From positions 1 to 64,000 of the forward strand of contig NZ_CP181167.1 in the NCBI RefSeq assembly GCF_047824785.1: 64,000 nt of DNA, given 5' to 3'. The notes below the pieces were generated by a model. It searched no databases. It worked only from the letters and a program-made list of their open reading frames with translations, and had not been told where the DNA came from. This document shows positions 45,984 to 54,501 of the stretch, piece by piece. Each line of letters starts with the position of its first letter. Position 1 is the stretch's first letter. The stretch comes from Nitrobacter sp039808345. Lineage in GTDB: Bacteria > Pseudomonadota > Alphaproteobacteria > Rhizobiales > Xanthobacteraceae. The position numbers and the translations under genes were made by a program.

Positions 45984-47312
45984 CTAACTCGGCGGCGTGC
46001 CGTTCTCCGCCAGCACGTGGCCCGCCAGATATAGCGATCCCGTGATCAGAATGCGCGGCGGAATTTCGTAGGCGAGACGCGCGACCGATCGCAGCGCGGC
46101 GGCGACGCTCACAGCGGTTTCGGCGCGCATGTCGAGCGCGCGCACCGCTTCGGCCAGCACCTCCGGCGGCATCGCGTTCTCCATGCCGGGGATCGGCACG
46201 GCAATGACATGTCGCGTCAGGCCGGCGAAGTTGGCGAGAAAGCCTTGCGCGTTCTTGTTGCCCATCATGCCTGTTATCACCACCAGCGGCCGTGACACCC
46301 GCTCCTCCAGATCGCCGAGCGCCGCCGCCGCGACCCGCCCGCCATCGGCATTGTGCCCGCCGTCGAGCCAGAGTTCGGCCTCACGCGGCGCCTGATCCAC
46401 GATCCGGCCCGATGTCAGCCGCTGCATTCGCGCCGGCCATTCCGCGCCGGTCACGCCGCGCTCGAACGCCGCCGCCTCGATGGGGAAGCGATCCTGCGCC
46501 CGCAGCGTCGCGATCGCGAGGCCCGCATTGTCGAACTGATGCCGGCCGAACAGCCGGGGCGCGGCGAGGTCGAGCAGACCGCTGTCGTCCTGATAGACCA
46601 ATCGTCCGTGTTCAGCGTGGACATGCCAGTGCTGGCCAGCCGCGTGCAGCGGACTGCGCATCCGCTTCGCCCGCTGCTCGATCACAGCCTGCGCTTCGGG
46701 CAACTGCTCCGCGCAGATGACAGGCACGCCGGGCTTGATGATGCCGGCTTTCTCGCCGGCGATCTGCGCCAGCGAGCCGCCCAGAAATTCGACATGATCG
46801 ATGCCGACGGGCGTGATGACGCTCGCCAGCGGCGTCTCAACCACGTTGGTGCTGTCGAGCCGGCCGCCGAGGCCGACCTCGAGCAGCAGCACGTCGGCGG
46901 GATTTCGCGCGAACAGCAGCAAGGCCGCCGCGGTCTTTATTTCGAAAAGGGTCAGCGGCTCGCCGCCATTGGCGCGCTCGCAGTCAAGCAGCGCGGCGCG
47001 CAGGGCGTCGTCGGCAACGAGCGTTCCGGCCAGCCGCATGCATTCGTTGATTCTCACCAGATAGGGCGAGATAAAGACATGCACGCGCAAACCGGCGGCC
47101 TCGAGAATCGCGCGCAGATAGGCAACGGTGGAGCCCTTGCCGTTGGTGCCGGCGACATGAATGACCGGCGGCAGCCTGCGCTCGGGATGATCAAGCCGCT
47201 CGAGGATGCGCCACATCCGGCCGAGCGTAAGGTCGATCCTTTTCGGATGCAGCTTCGATATCCGCTCGACAACCTCGTCGAGCGGGCTTTGCCGGGGCGA
47301 AACAGCGCTCAC
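45984..47312 (-). CDS. folC: Bifunctional folylpolyglutamate synthase / dihydrofolate synthase
   Basis: Mur-ligase-family enzyme that adds glutamate to dihydropteroate and to folates. 442 residues with the ATP-binding motif VAGTNGKGSTVAYL near 50, the FolC signature LEVGLGGRLDSTNVV near 145, and a C-terminal VITGMMGNKNAQGFL near 345. The ATG overlaps the accD stop by 4 bp; accD-folC is a conserved pair in proteobacteria. Confidence 0.95.
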   Translation of the reverse strand: MSAVSPRQSPLDEVVERISKLHPKRIDLTLGRMWRILERLDHPERRLPPVIHVAGTNGKGSTVAYLRAILEAAGLRVHVFISPYLVRINECMRLAGTLVADDALRAALLDCERANGGEPLTLFEIKTAAALLLFARNPADVLLLEVGLGGRLDSTNVVETPLASVITPVGIDHVEFLGGSLAQIAGEKAGIIKPGVPVICAEQLPEAQAVIEQRAKRMRSPLHAAGQHWHVHAEHGRLVYQDDSGLLDLAAPRLFGRHQFDNAGLAIATLRAQDRFPIEAAAFERGVTGAEWPARMQRLTSGRIVDQAPREAELWLDGGHNADGGRVAAAALGDLEERVSRPLVVITGMMGNKNAQGFLANFAGLTRHVIAVPIPGMENAMPPEVLAEAVRALDMRAETAVSVAAALRSVARLAYEIPPRILITGSLYLAGHVLAENGTPPS

Positions 47313-48268
47313 GCCGGAGGCGCGGCAGGCGCCGCCGGTGGAGCTTCCTGAGCGGCGGCGGGCTCGTCCGGCTCATCCGGCGGAACGGAAACAGGCGGTT
47401 CCGGCTCCGCCTCGATCATTTCCGGCGCCCTGGTCAGCAGCCGGCACACCCGCGCCAGCGTCGGCCGCAATTCGTGGCGATGCACCACCATGTCGATCAT
47501 GCCGTGATCGCGCAAATACTCGGCCCGCTGAAAACCGTCCGGCAGTTTCTCGCGGATTGTCTGCTCGATGACGCGGGCTCCCGCGAAGCCGATCAGCGCG
47601 CCGGGCTCTGCGATCTGAACGTCCCCGAGCATCGCATAGGAGGCCGTAACGCCGCCGGTGGTCGGATTCGTCAGCACCACGATATAGGGCTGCCTGGCCT
47701 CGCGCAGCATCTGCACCGCCACGGTGGTGCGGGGCAGCTGCATCAGCGACAGCACGCCTTCCTGCATCCGCGCGCCGCCCGACGCCGCGAACACGATGAA
47801 GGGGCATCGTTTCTCGACCGCGAGTTCGAGCCCCCGCACGATCGCCTCGCCCGCCGCCATGCCGAGCGAGCCGCCCATGAAATCGAAATCCTGCACCGCA
47901 ACCACGACGGCGGAGCCTTCCAGCTTGCCGAACCCGACCTTCACGGAATCATGGAGCCCGGTTTTGGCGCGCGCGTCCCTGATGCGGTCGACATACTTGC
48001 GCTCGTCACGGAATTTCAGCGGATCGGCCGTCACCTCCGGCAACGCCACATCATACCATGTCTCGTTGTCGAAGATCGATTTCAGCCGCGCATCGGCGCT
48101 CATGCGCATGTGGTAGTTCGAGCCTGGGATGACGAACTGGTTGCTCTCGACGTCCTTGTAGAACACGAGCTGCCCGGTGTCGGGGCACTTGATCCAGAGA
48201 TTATCCGGCGTTTCCCGCTTGAGGATATTGCGGATTTTCGGCCGGACGACATTGGTCAACCAGTTCAT
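47309..48268 (-). CDS. accD: Acetyl-CoA carboxylase carboxyltransferase subunit beta
   Basis: Transfers the carboxyl group from biotin to acetyl-CoA, giving malonyl-CoA for fatty-acid synthesis, as a complex with AccA. 319 residues. The conserved core has VKVGFGKLEGSAVVVAVQDF near 107, FAASGGARMQEGVLSLMQ near 162 and TNPTTGGVTASYAMLGD near 199. The N-terminal zinc ribbon is modified: the first cysteine of KCPDTG remains but the other three expected cysteines are replaced (QLVFYKDVESNQFVIPGSNY). This replacement is usual in Rhizobiales AccD. The Pro/Glu-rich C-terminal tail (about 290-319) is a variable extension. It precedes folC in one operon. Confidence 0.95.
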   Translation of the reverse strand: MNWLTNVVRPKIRNILKRETPDNLWIKCPDTGQLVFYKDVESNQFVIPGSNYHMRMSADARLKSIFDNETWYDVALPEVTADPLKFRDERKYVDRIRDARAKTGLHDSVKVGFGKLEGSAVVVAVQDFDFMGGSLGMAAGEAIVRGLELAVEKRCPFIVFAASGGARMQEGVLSLMQLPRTTVAVQMLREARQPYIVVLTNPTTGGVTASYAMLGDVQIAEPGALIGFAGARVIEQTIREKLPDGFQRAEYLRDHGMIDMVVHRHELRPTLARVCRLLTRAPEMIEAEPEPPVSVPPDEPDEPAAAQEAPPAAPAAPPA

Positions 48269-48295
48269 CGAACACGCTCCATAACCGGACCGACG

Positions 48296-48470
48296 ATCAA
48301 ACCCTCTCCCCTAGCCTGAGAGGATGGCGAGCGCCGGGCGAAGCACGGTGCAAGCCGGGTGAGAGGTTTTTAAGGCGACAGGGGTCAGCACAAAGACCCC
48401 TCACCCGCCTCGCCGCATAGATGCGGTTCGGCACCCCCTCCCACAAGGGGAGAGGGAAGAAAGCCTATTT
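48296..48470. repeat. Imperfect inverted repeat between trpA and accD
   Basis: The left part CAAACCCTCTCCCCTAGCCT ... GCAAGCCGGGTGAGAGG is an imperfect inverse of the right part CCCCTCACCCGCCTCGCCGC ... CCACAAGGGGAGAGGGAAGA. A related CTTGCGGGAGAGGGAAAAGA lies at 45963-45982. This is a dispersed repeat family different from A-D, and could form a long stem in the trpA-accD transcript. Confidence 0.65.
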
Positions 48471-49316
48471 CGCGGCCTCCCCGTTTCCGGCCTGGCCGGC
48501 CGACCGCACGCCCTCGGCCAGCTCCGCCGCCAGAGAGGCGACCGCCTGGACGGTTTCGGACGTCGCCTTGCCGTCGGCGTCGAGGCTGCCGCTGAGCGCA
48601 TCGACCAGCGCCGAGCCGACCACCGCGCCGTCCGAGCGCTCGGCAATGCCGCGCGCCGCATCCGGAGTGCGGATGCCGAAGCCGACGCAGACCGGCAGGC
48701 TCGTATGGCGCTTGATGCGCCCGACCGCCTCGCCGACCGCCGCCGAATCCGCCGCCGCGCTGCCGGTGATCCCGGTGATCGAGACGTAATATACAAAACC
48801 GGACGTATTCGCGAGCACCGCCGGGAGCCGCTTGTCATCCGTCGTCGGCGTCGCCAGGCGAATGAAATTCAATCCGGCTTTCATCGCCGGGATGCACAAC
48901 TCGGAGTCTTCCTCCGGCGGCAGGTCGACGACGATCAGGCCATCGACGCCGGCCGCCCTGGCATCGTCAAGAAATTTCCCGACGCCGTAGATGTAGACCG
49001 GATTGTAATAGCCCATCAGCACGACCGGCGTCGAATCGTCGTCTTTGCGAAACTCGCCGATCATCCGCAGCGTACCGGTCAGGGTCATGCCCGCATCGAG
49101 CGCGCGCCGCCCGGCCGCCTGGACCGCCGGACCATCCGCCATCGGATCGGTGAAAGGCATTCCGATTTCGATGATGTCGGCGCCGGCCTTCGGCAGCGCC
49201 CTGATGATGGCGAGCGAGGTCGCGGGGTCCGGATCGCCGGCCATCAGAAAAGTGACGAAGGCCGAGCGTCCCTGCTTGCGCAGCTCGGCAAAGCGCGTGT
49301 CGATACGGGTTGTCAT
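48465..49316 (-). CDS. trpA: Tryptophan synthase alpha subunit
   Basis: Cleaves indole-3-glycerol phosphate to indole, which is channelled to TrpB. 283 residues with MTTRIDTRFAELRKQGRSAF at the start, DIIEIGMPFTDPMADGPAVQ near 50 (catalytic Glu and Asp), and a later VCVGFGIRTPDAARGIAERS near 212. The start codon abuts the stop codon of an unknown small gene lying between trpB and trpA (TAGATG). An AAGGGTG inside that gene lies at ribosome-binding distance, so trpA translation depends on it. Confidence 0.95.
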   Translation of the reverse strand: MTTRIDTRFAELRKQGRSAFVTFLMAGDPDPATSLAIIRALPKAGADIIEIGMPFTDPMADGPAVQAAGRRALDAGMTLTGTLRMIGEFRKDDDSTPVVLMGYYNPVYIYGVGKFLDDARAAGVDGLIVVDLPPEEDSELCIPAMKAGLNFIRLATPTTDDKRLPAVLANTSGFVYYVSITGITGSAAADSAAVGEAVGRIKRHTSLPVCVGFGIRTPDAARGIAERSDGAVVGSALVDALSGSLDADGKATSETVQAVASLAAELAEGVRSAGQAGNGEAAK

Positions 49317-49595
49317 CTATTCGGCACCCTTGTCTTTATTAGTGCTTAGAGCGCCGAGGCTATAGCCAATTGTTGTACTGAGGACTGCGACGATCGCATC
49401 CTTGGGCAGGACTTCATACAAGCCGAGAAAAGCAACAGTAGCGATGACCGTCGCACTGATTATGATCGGTCCAAATGCCTTTTGAATGTGAAGCCATTTA
49501 TTTTCGCATTTTGCGATTACTAGAACACAAACGAATGCAAACACGAGCAATAGGAATGGAAAAGCCCATTTTCCGACTTGATCCCACTCTGTCAT
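49317..49595 (-). CDS. Unknown small three-helix membrane protein inserted between trpB and trpA
   Basis: 92 residues, family unrecognised. Hydrophobic segments at about 11-29 (AFPFLLLVFAFVCVLVIA), 42-61 (PIIISATVIATVAFLGLY) and 67-84 (IVAVLSTTIGYSLGALS), with a charged C-terminal STNKDKGAE. The ATG overlaps the trpB stop (ATGA), and its TAG is followed directly by the trpA ATG. A rough hand count gives about 46% GC, clearly lower than its neighbours, which suggests recent acquisition. It is not a known tryptophan-synthase component. A membrane role such as a toxin, immunity or effector protein is possible but unsupported. Confidence 0.75.
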   Translation of the reverse strand: MTEWDQVGKWAFPFLLLVFAFVCVLVIAKCENKWLHIQKAFGPIIISATVIATVAFLGLYEVLPKDAIVAVLSTTIGYSLGALSTNKDKGAE

Positions 49596-50836
49596 TTTTT
49601 ACGCTTTCGCAGAATGTCGCCGACCTGCGGCACGTCCTTGTCACCGCGGCCCGAGAGGTTGACCACCATCAGGTGATCCTTCGGCCGCCCAGGCGCGAGT
49701 TCGATGACGCGCGCGATCGCATGCGCCGATTCCAGCGCCGGGATGATGCCTTCCAGCCGCGACAGCAGTTGAAACGCGCCAAGCGCTTCCTCGTCGGTCG
49801 CGGAAAGATAGGTGACGCGGCCGGTCTCGTGCAGCCATGAATGCTCCGGACCGATGCCGGGATAGTCCAGGCCCGCGGAAATCGAATGCGCGTCCTCGAT
49901 CTGGCCGTCGTCATTCATCAGCAGATAGGTGCGATTGCCGTGCAGCACGCCGGGCCGCCCGCCGGTGAGCGAGGCCGCGTGCTGCTTGTCTAGACCGTGT
50001 CCCGCCGCCTCGACGCCGAAAATCTCCACCGAGGTTTCATCGAGGAAGGGATGAAACAATCCCATCGCGTTGGAGCCGCCGCCGATGCAGGCGATCAGCG
50101 AATCCGGCAACCGGCCTTCCGCCTCCTGCATCTGCCATCGTGTTTCCTCGCCGATGATCGACTGGAAGTCGCGCACCATCATCGGATAGGGATGCGGCCC
50201 CGCCACCGTGCCGATGCAATAGAAGGTGTCGTGCACGTTGGTCACCCAGTCGCGCAGCGCCTCGTTCATGGCATCCTTCAGCGTGCGGGTGCCGGACTGC
50301 ACCGGCACCACTTTCGCTCCCAGCATTTCCATGCGGATGACGTTCGGCTCCTGCCGCGCCACATCCACCGCGCCCATATAGACCACGCAGTCCAGGCCGA
50401 AGCGCGCGCACAGCGTCGCGGTGGCGACGCCATGCTGGCCTGCGCCGGTCTCGGCGATGATGCGCTTCTTGCCCATGCGCCGCGCCACCAGAATCTGGCC
50501 GAGCACATTGTTGACCTTGTGCGAACCGGTGTGGTTGAGCTCCTCGCGCTTCAGGTAGACCTTCGCGCCGCCGGCGCCGCCCGAAGCCGCGGAAATCTCG
50601 CGAAGGTGTTCGGTCAGGCGCTCGGCGAAATACAGAGGCGACGGCCGGCCGATATAGTCCTTGCGGTAGCGCGCCATGTCGCGCTGGAACGCGGCGTCGC
50701 TTTTGGCGTCGGCATAGGCCTTTTCAAGATCGAGGATCAAAGGCATCAGCGTTTCCGCCACGAAGCGGCCGCCGAACATGCCGAAATGCCCGCGCTCGTC
50801 GGGACCGGACCGGAGAGAATTGGGGAGAGAACTCAT
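49592..50836 (-). CDS. trpB: Tryptophan synthase beta subunit
   Basis: PLP enzyme joining indole and serine to tryptophan. 414 residues from the ATG at 50836 (MSSLPNSLRSGPDERGHFGM), which has AAGGGTG eight bases upstream; a GTG two codons earlier is possible. The PLP lysine lies in LNHTGSHKVNNVLGQ near 105, and the phosphate-binding loop is IGGGSNAMGLFHPF near 250. The normal partner trpA is separated from it by an unknown 92-codon gene. Confidence 0.96.
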   Translation of the reverse strand: MSSLPNSLRSGPDERGHFGMFGGRFVAETLMPLILDLEKAYADAKSDAAFQRDMARYRKDYIGRPSPLYFAERLTEHLREISAASGGAGGAKVYLKREELNHTGSHKVNNVLGQILVARRMGKKRIIAETGAGQHGVATATLCARFGLDCVVYMGAVDVARQEPNVIRMEMLGAKVVPVQSGTRTLKDAMNEALRDWVTNVHDTFYCIGTVAGPHPYPMMVRDFQSIIGEETRWQMQEAEGRLPDSLIACIGGGSNAMGLFHPFLDETSVEIFGVEAAGHGLDKQHAASLTGGRPGVLHGNRTYLLMNDDGQIEDAHSISAGLDYPGIGPEHSWLHETGRVTYLSATDEEALGAFQLLSRLEGIIPALESAHAIARVIELAPGRPKDHLMVVNLSGRGDKDVPQVGDILRKRKK

Positions 50837-50845
50837 CGTCACCCT

Positions 50846-50882
50846 TCGTCATGGCCGGATTTATTCCGGCCATCCACGTCTA
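50846..50882. repeat. Short family E repeat (CGTCATGGCCGG...CCGGCCATCCACG)
   Basis: CGTCATGGCCGGATTTATTC / CGGCCATCCACGTCTA. Comparable copies lie at 59538-59570 and 63843-63965. It abuts a family A element. Confidence 0.7.
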
Positions 50883-50947
50883 GAGCATCGGACCCGAAAG
50901 TGGGAACCGGTTTCGGGATAAATCCGATGCTCAATCAACTAACTAGA
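50881..50947. repeat. Partial family A repeat
   Basis: TAGAGCATCGGACCCGAAAG through ATCCGATGCTCAATCAACTA, ending at AACTAGAG. It lacks the second half (the GGCGGC inverted pair) present in full copies. CTAG at both borders. Confidence 0.8.
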
Positions 50948-50948
50948 G

Positions 50949-51056
50949 CCTTAGAGCCTTTTCGCTTCTGATGGAATCAGAAGCAAGGCTCTATGATCTT
51001 GATTTAACGCGTTTTCTTCACGCGAACCGGTCTCCACTTCGCTCGAAAACGCTATA
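50949..51056. repeat. Family C repeat with internal palindrome
   Basis: Starts CCTTAGAGCCTTTTCGCTTC, has a TTCTGATGGAATCAGAA hairpin and AGAGCC...GGCTCT pair, then CGCGTTTTCTTCACGCGAAC and CTCGAAAACGCTATA (reverse family C core). With the preceding repeats it fills most of the 324-bp trpF-trpB gap. Confidence 0.75.
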
Positions 51057-51160
51057 GCTTGCTGTGAATTTCAGCAAAGATCGATGCCCGCGGCGCAGAC
51101 AAGGTTACGCTATCCGCGCCTGCTCCACGCGGGCATGGCGGCTGCCGTAATATTCCGGGA

Positions 51161-51838
51161 CTACCGCACATGCGACGTCGCTTCGCGCAAACTGGTTTCC
51201 GCCGCTCGCGCGGCGCGAATAAAATCCCGGATCATGCCGGCATCCTTCACCCCCGGCGCGCGCTCCACGCCTGAGGAAACATCGACGCCGCCGGCGCGCG
51301 TGATCCGCACCGCGTCATCGACATTGCCCACAGCCAGGCCGCCCGACAGCATGAATGGAATATCGACGGACAGATTTTCCAGAAGGCGCCAGTCGAAGGG
51401 TACGCCCAGCCCGCCCGGCCGGGTCGCATCCTTTGGCGGACGCGCATCGAACAGCAGGCGGTCGGCGACGGCGGCATGGCTCGGCAGGTCCGCAAGATCG
51501 GCGGCGGTCTCGACGCCGATCGCCTTCATCACCGGCAGGCCGAAGCGCCGCCTGATCTCGCGGATGCGCGTCACCGTTTCCTTGCCGTGCAGTTGCAGCA
51601 GATCCGGCTGCAAGGCCTCGATGATTCCGCCGAGCATCTCATCATCGGCGTCGACGGTCAGCGCGACCTTGACCGCCCGGCCCCGCACCTGCGCGCCGAG
51701 CTCTTTCGCGCGCGCAAGCTCAAGATGCCGGGGCGACGGCGGAAAGAAGACGAATCCCACCATATCGGCACCGGCCTGCAACGCCGCATCGAGCGTCGAA
51801 GGGGTAGACAGGCCGCATATCTTGATGATCAGTGACAT
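51161..51838 (-). CDS. trpF: Phosphoribosylanthranilate isomerase
   Basis: Amadori isomerase converting phosphoribosylanthranilate to CdRP in tryptophan synthesis. 225 residues with catalytic Cys region IKICGLSTPSTLDAAL at 5-20, GFVFFPPSPRHL near 29, LLQLHGKETVTRIREI near 77 and the C-terminal phosphate site GVDVSSGVERAPGVKDAG near 190. It precedes trpB, but the repeat-filled gap may carry a separate promoter. Confidence 0.95.
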   Translation of the reverse strand: MSLIIKICGLSTPSTLDAALQAGADMVGFVFFPPSPRHLELARAKELGAQVRGRAVKVALTVDADDEMLGGIIEALQPDLLQLHGKETVTRIREIRRRFGLPVMKAIGVETAADLADLPSHAAVADRLLFDARPPKDATRPGGLGVPFDWRLLENLSVDIPFMLSGGLAVGNVDDAVRITRAGGVDVSSGVERAPGVKDAGMIRDFIRAARAAETSLREATSHVR

Positions 51839-52049
51839 GATCCCGAATGGTCCGGCGCGACCCGGCCAATGGCATGCCGGCGTGCTGCTATCAGCGCGAT
51901 GGGCCGGTTCTACAACGTCGCAAGCGGCTTGTCTCGCTTGCGTGAAACGCGGCCCGAACGTTCTTCCCCTTGCGGCCGGAATGCGGGATCGCGGCGATCG
52001 CAGGATACGGGTCAGCCCCGGGGACGTGCCCGCCGGCGCTATAAATCCG

Positions 52050-52397
52050 CTATCCGGCCCGCCGGGTCAGATCCGGCAGCTGCGACACCTCACGCGACTC
52101 GTAGCGGGATCGCAGATCGGCCAGTTCCACATGGGCTTCCCTTGCATCCGACTCGTACTGACGGGCCGCATAGCGCCAGCGGCGCTGCCCCAACCAGGTC
52201 GCGACGCTCCCGGCCACCACGCCGAAAATCGCAACCCCTATGATGAGAATAAACAGCGGCAGCGTGATGCCGGTGTGAGGGTCGTCTCCACCGAAGGGAT
52301 CGAACGTCACCGTGACCAAACGCCGGTTGGCGAACGCGAACACGATGAAAAAGACACCAAGCGGAATCAGGATCAGGCCGGTCAGGAATTTGCGCAT
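52050..52397 (-). CDS. LapA-like (DUF1049) inner-membrane protein
   Basis: 115 residues with two membrane helices (about 5-22 and 46-66) and a C-terminal coiled segment (about 70-105), the layout of the LapA/DUF1049 family. Related proteins take part in lipopolysaccharide assembly in enterobacteria; function here is by family only. It follows ihfB by 84 bp, a conserved neighbour pair. Confidence 0.85.
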   Translation of the reverse strand: MRKFLTGLILIPLGVFFIVFAFANRRLVTVTFDPFGGDDPHTGITLPLFILIIGVAIFGVVAGSVATWLGQRRWRYAARQYESDAREAHVELADLRSRYESREVSQLPDLTRRAG

Positions 52398-52481
52398 GCT
52401 CTCTCTCGCGACGCAGTGTCAGTCGGCACTCATGCTGACAGGTTCACTTGCCGATTGATGGGGCCGCTCCCCTGAACGTTC

Positions 52482-52787
52482 TTATGCGTTCGCTTCGCTC
52501 GTCGCATTGTCGCGATTGAGCCGCTCACGCATTTCCTTGCCGGTCTTGAAAAACGGTACACTTTTCTGATCGACCGGGACGTGTTCTCCCGTACGCGGAT
52601 TACGGCCCGCGCGGGCAGGACGATGTTTGACTGAAAACGCACCAAAGCCACGCAACTCGACGCGATCGCCCCGCGCAAGAGCAGCGACGATCTCGTCGAG
52701 GATCGCGTTCACGATGTTCTCCACATCCCGCTGGTAGAGGTGCGGGTTATGTTCGGCGATACGCTGAACGAGTTCGGATTTGATCAT
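52482..52787 (-). CDS. ihfB: Integration host factor subunit beta
   Basis: Small DNA-bending protein that pairs with IhfA. 101 residues: MIKSELVQRIAEHNPHLYQR, VELRGFGAFSVKHR near 44, the beta-arm RNPRTGEHVPVDQKSVPFFK near 63 with the intercalating proline, and LRERLN-type ending. Typical length. Confidence 0.96.
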   Translation of the reverse strand: MIKSELVQRIAEHNPHLYQRDVENIVNAILDEIVAALARGDRVELRGFGAFSVKHRPARAGRNPRTGEHVPVDQKSVPFFKTGKEMRERLNRDNATSEANA

Positions 52788-52952
52788 CGAGACAAAGGCC
52801 CATGCGTGGGATGCCCATTTCCGTGAAAACGGTCAGGACTGTCAAGACAGTAAATGTGATTCGGGTCGCCGGAGAAATCGGCCCCGACGGCTTGCGTTGC
52901 AACAACCGGGGCTTTTCGCAGCGCGAAATGCCCGATTACGACCGGCTCGAGC

Positions 52953-53936
52953 TCAATTCGACGGCGCGGGATGCCAAAGCGCCAGCATTCCGTCGAGATT
53001 CAGGCGATCAGCCGCTCGCACGATCCCGGCCTGCTCGACCTGCCGCGCGATTCCGCTCAATCCCAGCGCATCAAACGCCACCGACGCGGCGGTGCGGATG
53101 AACGTCAGATCGGTGAACCGCGGCGCCAGCTTGAAATCGCGCACCGGAAGGTCGGGCGCGACTTTCTTTTCCGCCACGAGCCAGGCGATCGCGACCCTTT
53201 CGTCGCCGAGCTGATCGATCAACTTGAGATCCAGCGCCTGCCGGCCGGTGAAGACGCGCCCGTCGGCGACCTTTTCGAGCTGCGCATCGTCCATGCCGCG
53301 CCGGTTCTGCACCAGACCGCGAAACCAGGCGTAGGAATCCTTCACCAGCGCATCAATCGCGGCCCGCGCCTCCGGACTGGTTGGCTCAAATCCGCTCGGG
53401 GCCGCCTTCAGCGGCGAGGATTTCACCGCCTCCACCTTGACCCCGACCGTTTTCAGAAGCTCGGTGACGTTCGGATACTGAAACAGCACGCCGATCGAGC
53501 CGACCAGCGCGGTTTGCTGCGCGACGATGTGATCGGAGGCAAGCGCGGCGATATATCCGCCCGACGCGCCGAGCCCTTCCACAACCACGACCATCGGCTT
53601 CTTGGCCTTCAGGCGCGCCAACGCCTCATAAAGCTCTTCCGATCCGGCGGTGGTGCCGCCCGGCGAGTTGATGTGGACGACGACCGCGGGCGCGTTCGAC
53701 TTGCCAAGCCGCTCCAGCGCATCGACCCGCTTCTGGTCGCTGCGGATCAGACCGTCGATGTTGACGCGCTGGATCGCGGAAGAGCCTGTCAGCCTGCCGC
53801 CCAAAGGCGAGGCGTAAGCGCCGAGCGCGATGACCGCGCCGATCACGATCAAGGCCGACGCCACGCGCCAGAAGGTCAGCTTGCGGCGCAGCCTGCGGCG
53901 GTCGACGATCATGTCGGATTCCATCGACATCGACAT
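52953..53936 (-). CDS. sppA: Signal peptide peptidase SppA (S49 family)
   Basis: Inner-membrane serine protease that degrades cleaved signal peptides. 327 residues with one N-terminal membrane anchor (about 24-45). Catalytic region INSPGGTTAGSEELYEAL near 110 with the general-base Lys nearby, then GASGGYIAALASD near 140 and LVGSIGVLFQYP near 162 around the nucleophilic serine. The single-domain (short) SppA form of alphaproteobacteria. Confidence 0.92.
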   Translation of the reverse strand: MSMSMESDMIVDRRRLRRKLTFWRVASALIVIGAVIALGAYASPLGGRLTGSSAIQRVNIDGLIRSDQKRVDALERLGKSNAPAVVVHINSPGGTTAGSEELYEALARLKAKKPMVVVVEGLGASGGYIAALASDHIVAQQTALVGSIGVLFQYPNVTELLKTVGVKVEAVKSSPLKAAPSGFEPTSPEARAAIDALVKDSYAWFRGLVQNRRGMDDAQLEKVADGRVFTGRQALDLKLIDQLGDERVAIAWLVAEKKVAPDLPVRDFKLAPRFTDLTFIRTAASVAFDALGLSGIARQVEQAGIVRAADRLNLDGMLALWHPAPSN

Positions 53937-53945
53937 TTCTCCTCC

Positions 53946-54076
53946 ATAGCGTTTTCCAGCGAAGCATATCCTCGGGCTTGCCCCGAGGACAGATATCGGT
54001 TCGCGTCAAGAAAACGCGTCAAAACAACGATCCGGGAGCTTCGCTTCCGATTCAATCGGAAGCGAAGCTCCCGGAT
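53946..54076. repeat. Family C repeat followed by a perfect 23-bp hairpin
   Basis: ATAGCGTTTTCCAGCGAAGC to AAAACGCGTCAAAACAACG is a family C core. It runs into a perfect inverted repeat at 54030-54052 / 54054-54076 with a single-base centre, arms starting ATCCGGGAGCTTCGCTTCCG and ending CGAAGCTCCCGGAT. Confidence 0.88.
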
Positions 54077-54208
54077 TGCGGCCGATTGCACCGTCGCCGG
54101 CGCGCAGGTGATACCAAAGGCCGGTCAAGCTACACCAATTGCGGCCCAATATGAAGAAAGCATGGCCGGACCGCGACACCGCGCCGGCCTGGTGATTCGG
54201 ACCTTGCT

Positions 54209-54312
54209 TAGAGTCTGTTTCACCTGCGTTGAATCAGACTCGTCGCTTATCTTTTTGTTTGAGCATGATCTTCTCCGAAAACCGGTCTCCACTTTTCGGG
54301 ATCATGCTCTAG
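54209..54312. repeat. Palindromic intergenic repeat, family B
   Basis: TAGAGTCTGTTTCACCTGCG ... TTTTTGTTTGAGCATGATCT ... CTTTTCGGGATCATGCTCTA. Internal inverted pairs are AGTCTG-TTC.../GAATCAGACT and GAGCATGATC.../GATCATGCTC. A near-identical copy is at 59618-59720. It abuts a family A copy through a shared CTAG. Confidence 0.88.
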
Positions 54313-54414
54313 AGCATCGGACCCGAAAGTGGGAACCGGTTTCGGGATAAATCCGATGCTCAATCAACTAACTGGAGCGGCGGCGCTGATTCCATTTGAC
54401 CGGCCGCCGCTCTA
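54310..54414. repeat. Palindromic intergenic repeat, family A
   Basis: TAGAGCATCGGACCCGAAAG through GGCCGCCGCTCTA, almost identical to 7665-7770. It shares CTAG borders with family B on the left and family D on the right. Confidence 0.9.
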
Positions 54415-54487
54415 GTGGTCCGATTCTAACATTCGCATCCCGTTTCAGCGTGCTTTCTTGCGAATGTTAGAATCGAAGGACCACTAG
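54413..54487. repeat. Palindromic repeat, family D (copy 1)
   Basis: TAGTGGTCCGATTCTAACAT ... GCGAATGTTAGAATCGAAGG ACCACTAG. The arms pair over about 25 bases with small gaps, flanked by CTAG on both sides. Confidence 0.88.
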
Positions 54488-54501
54488 CAAATATAAGCTC
54501 C

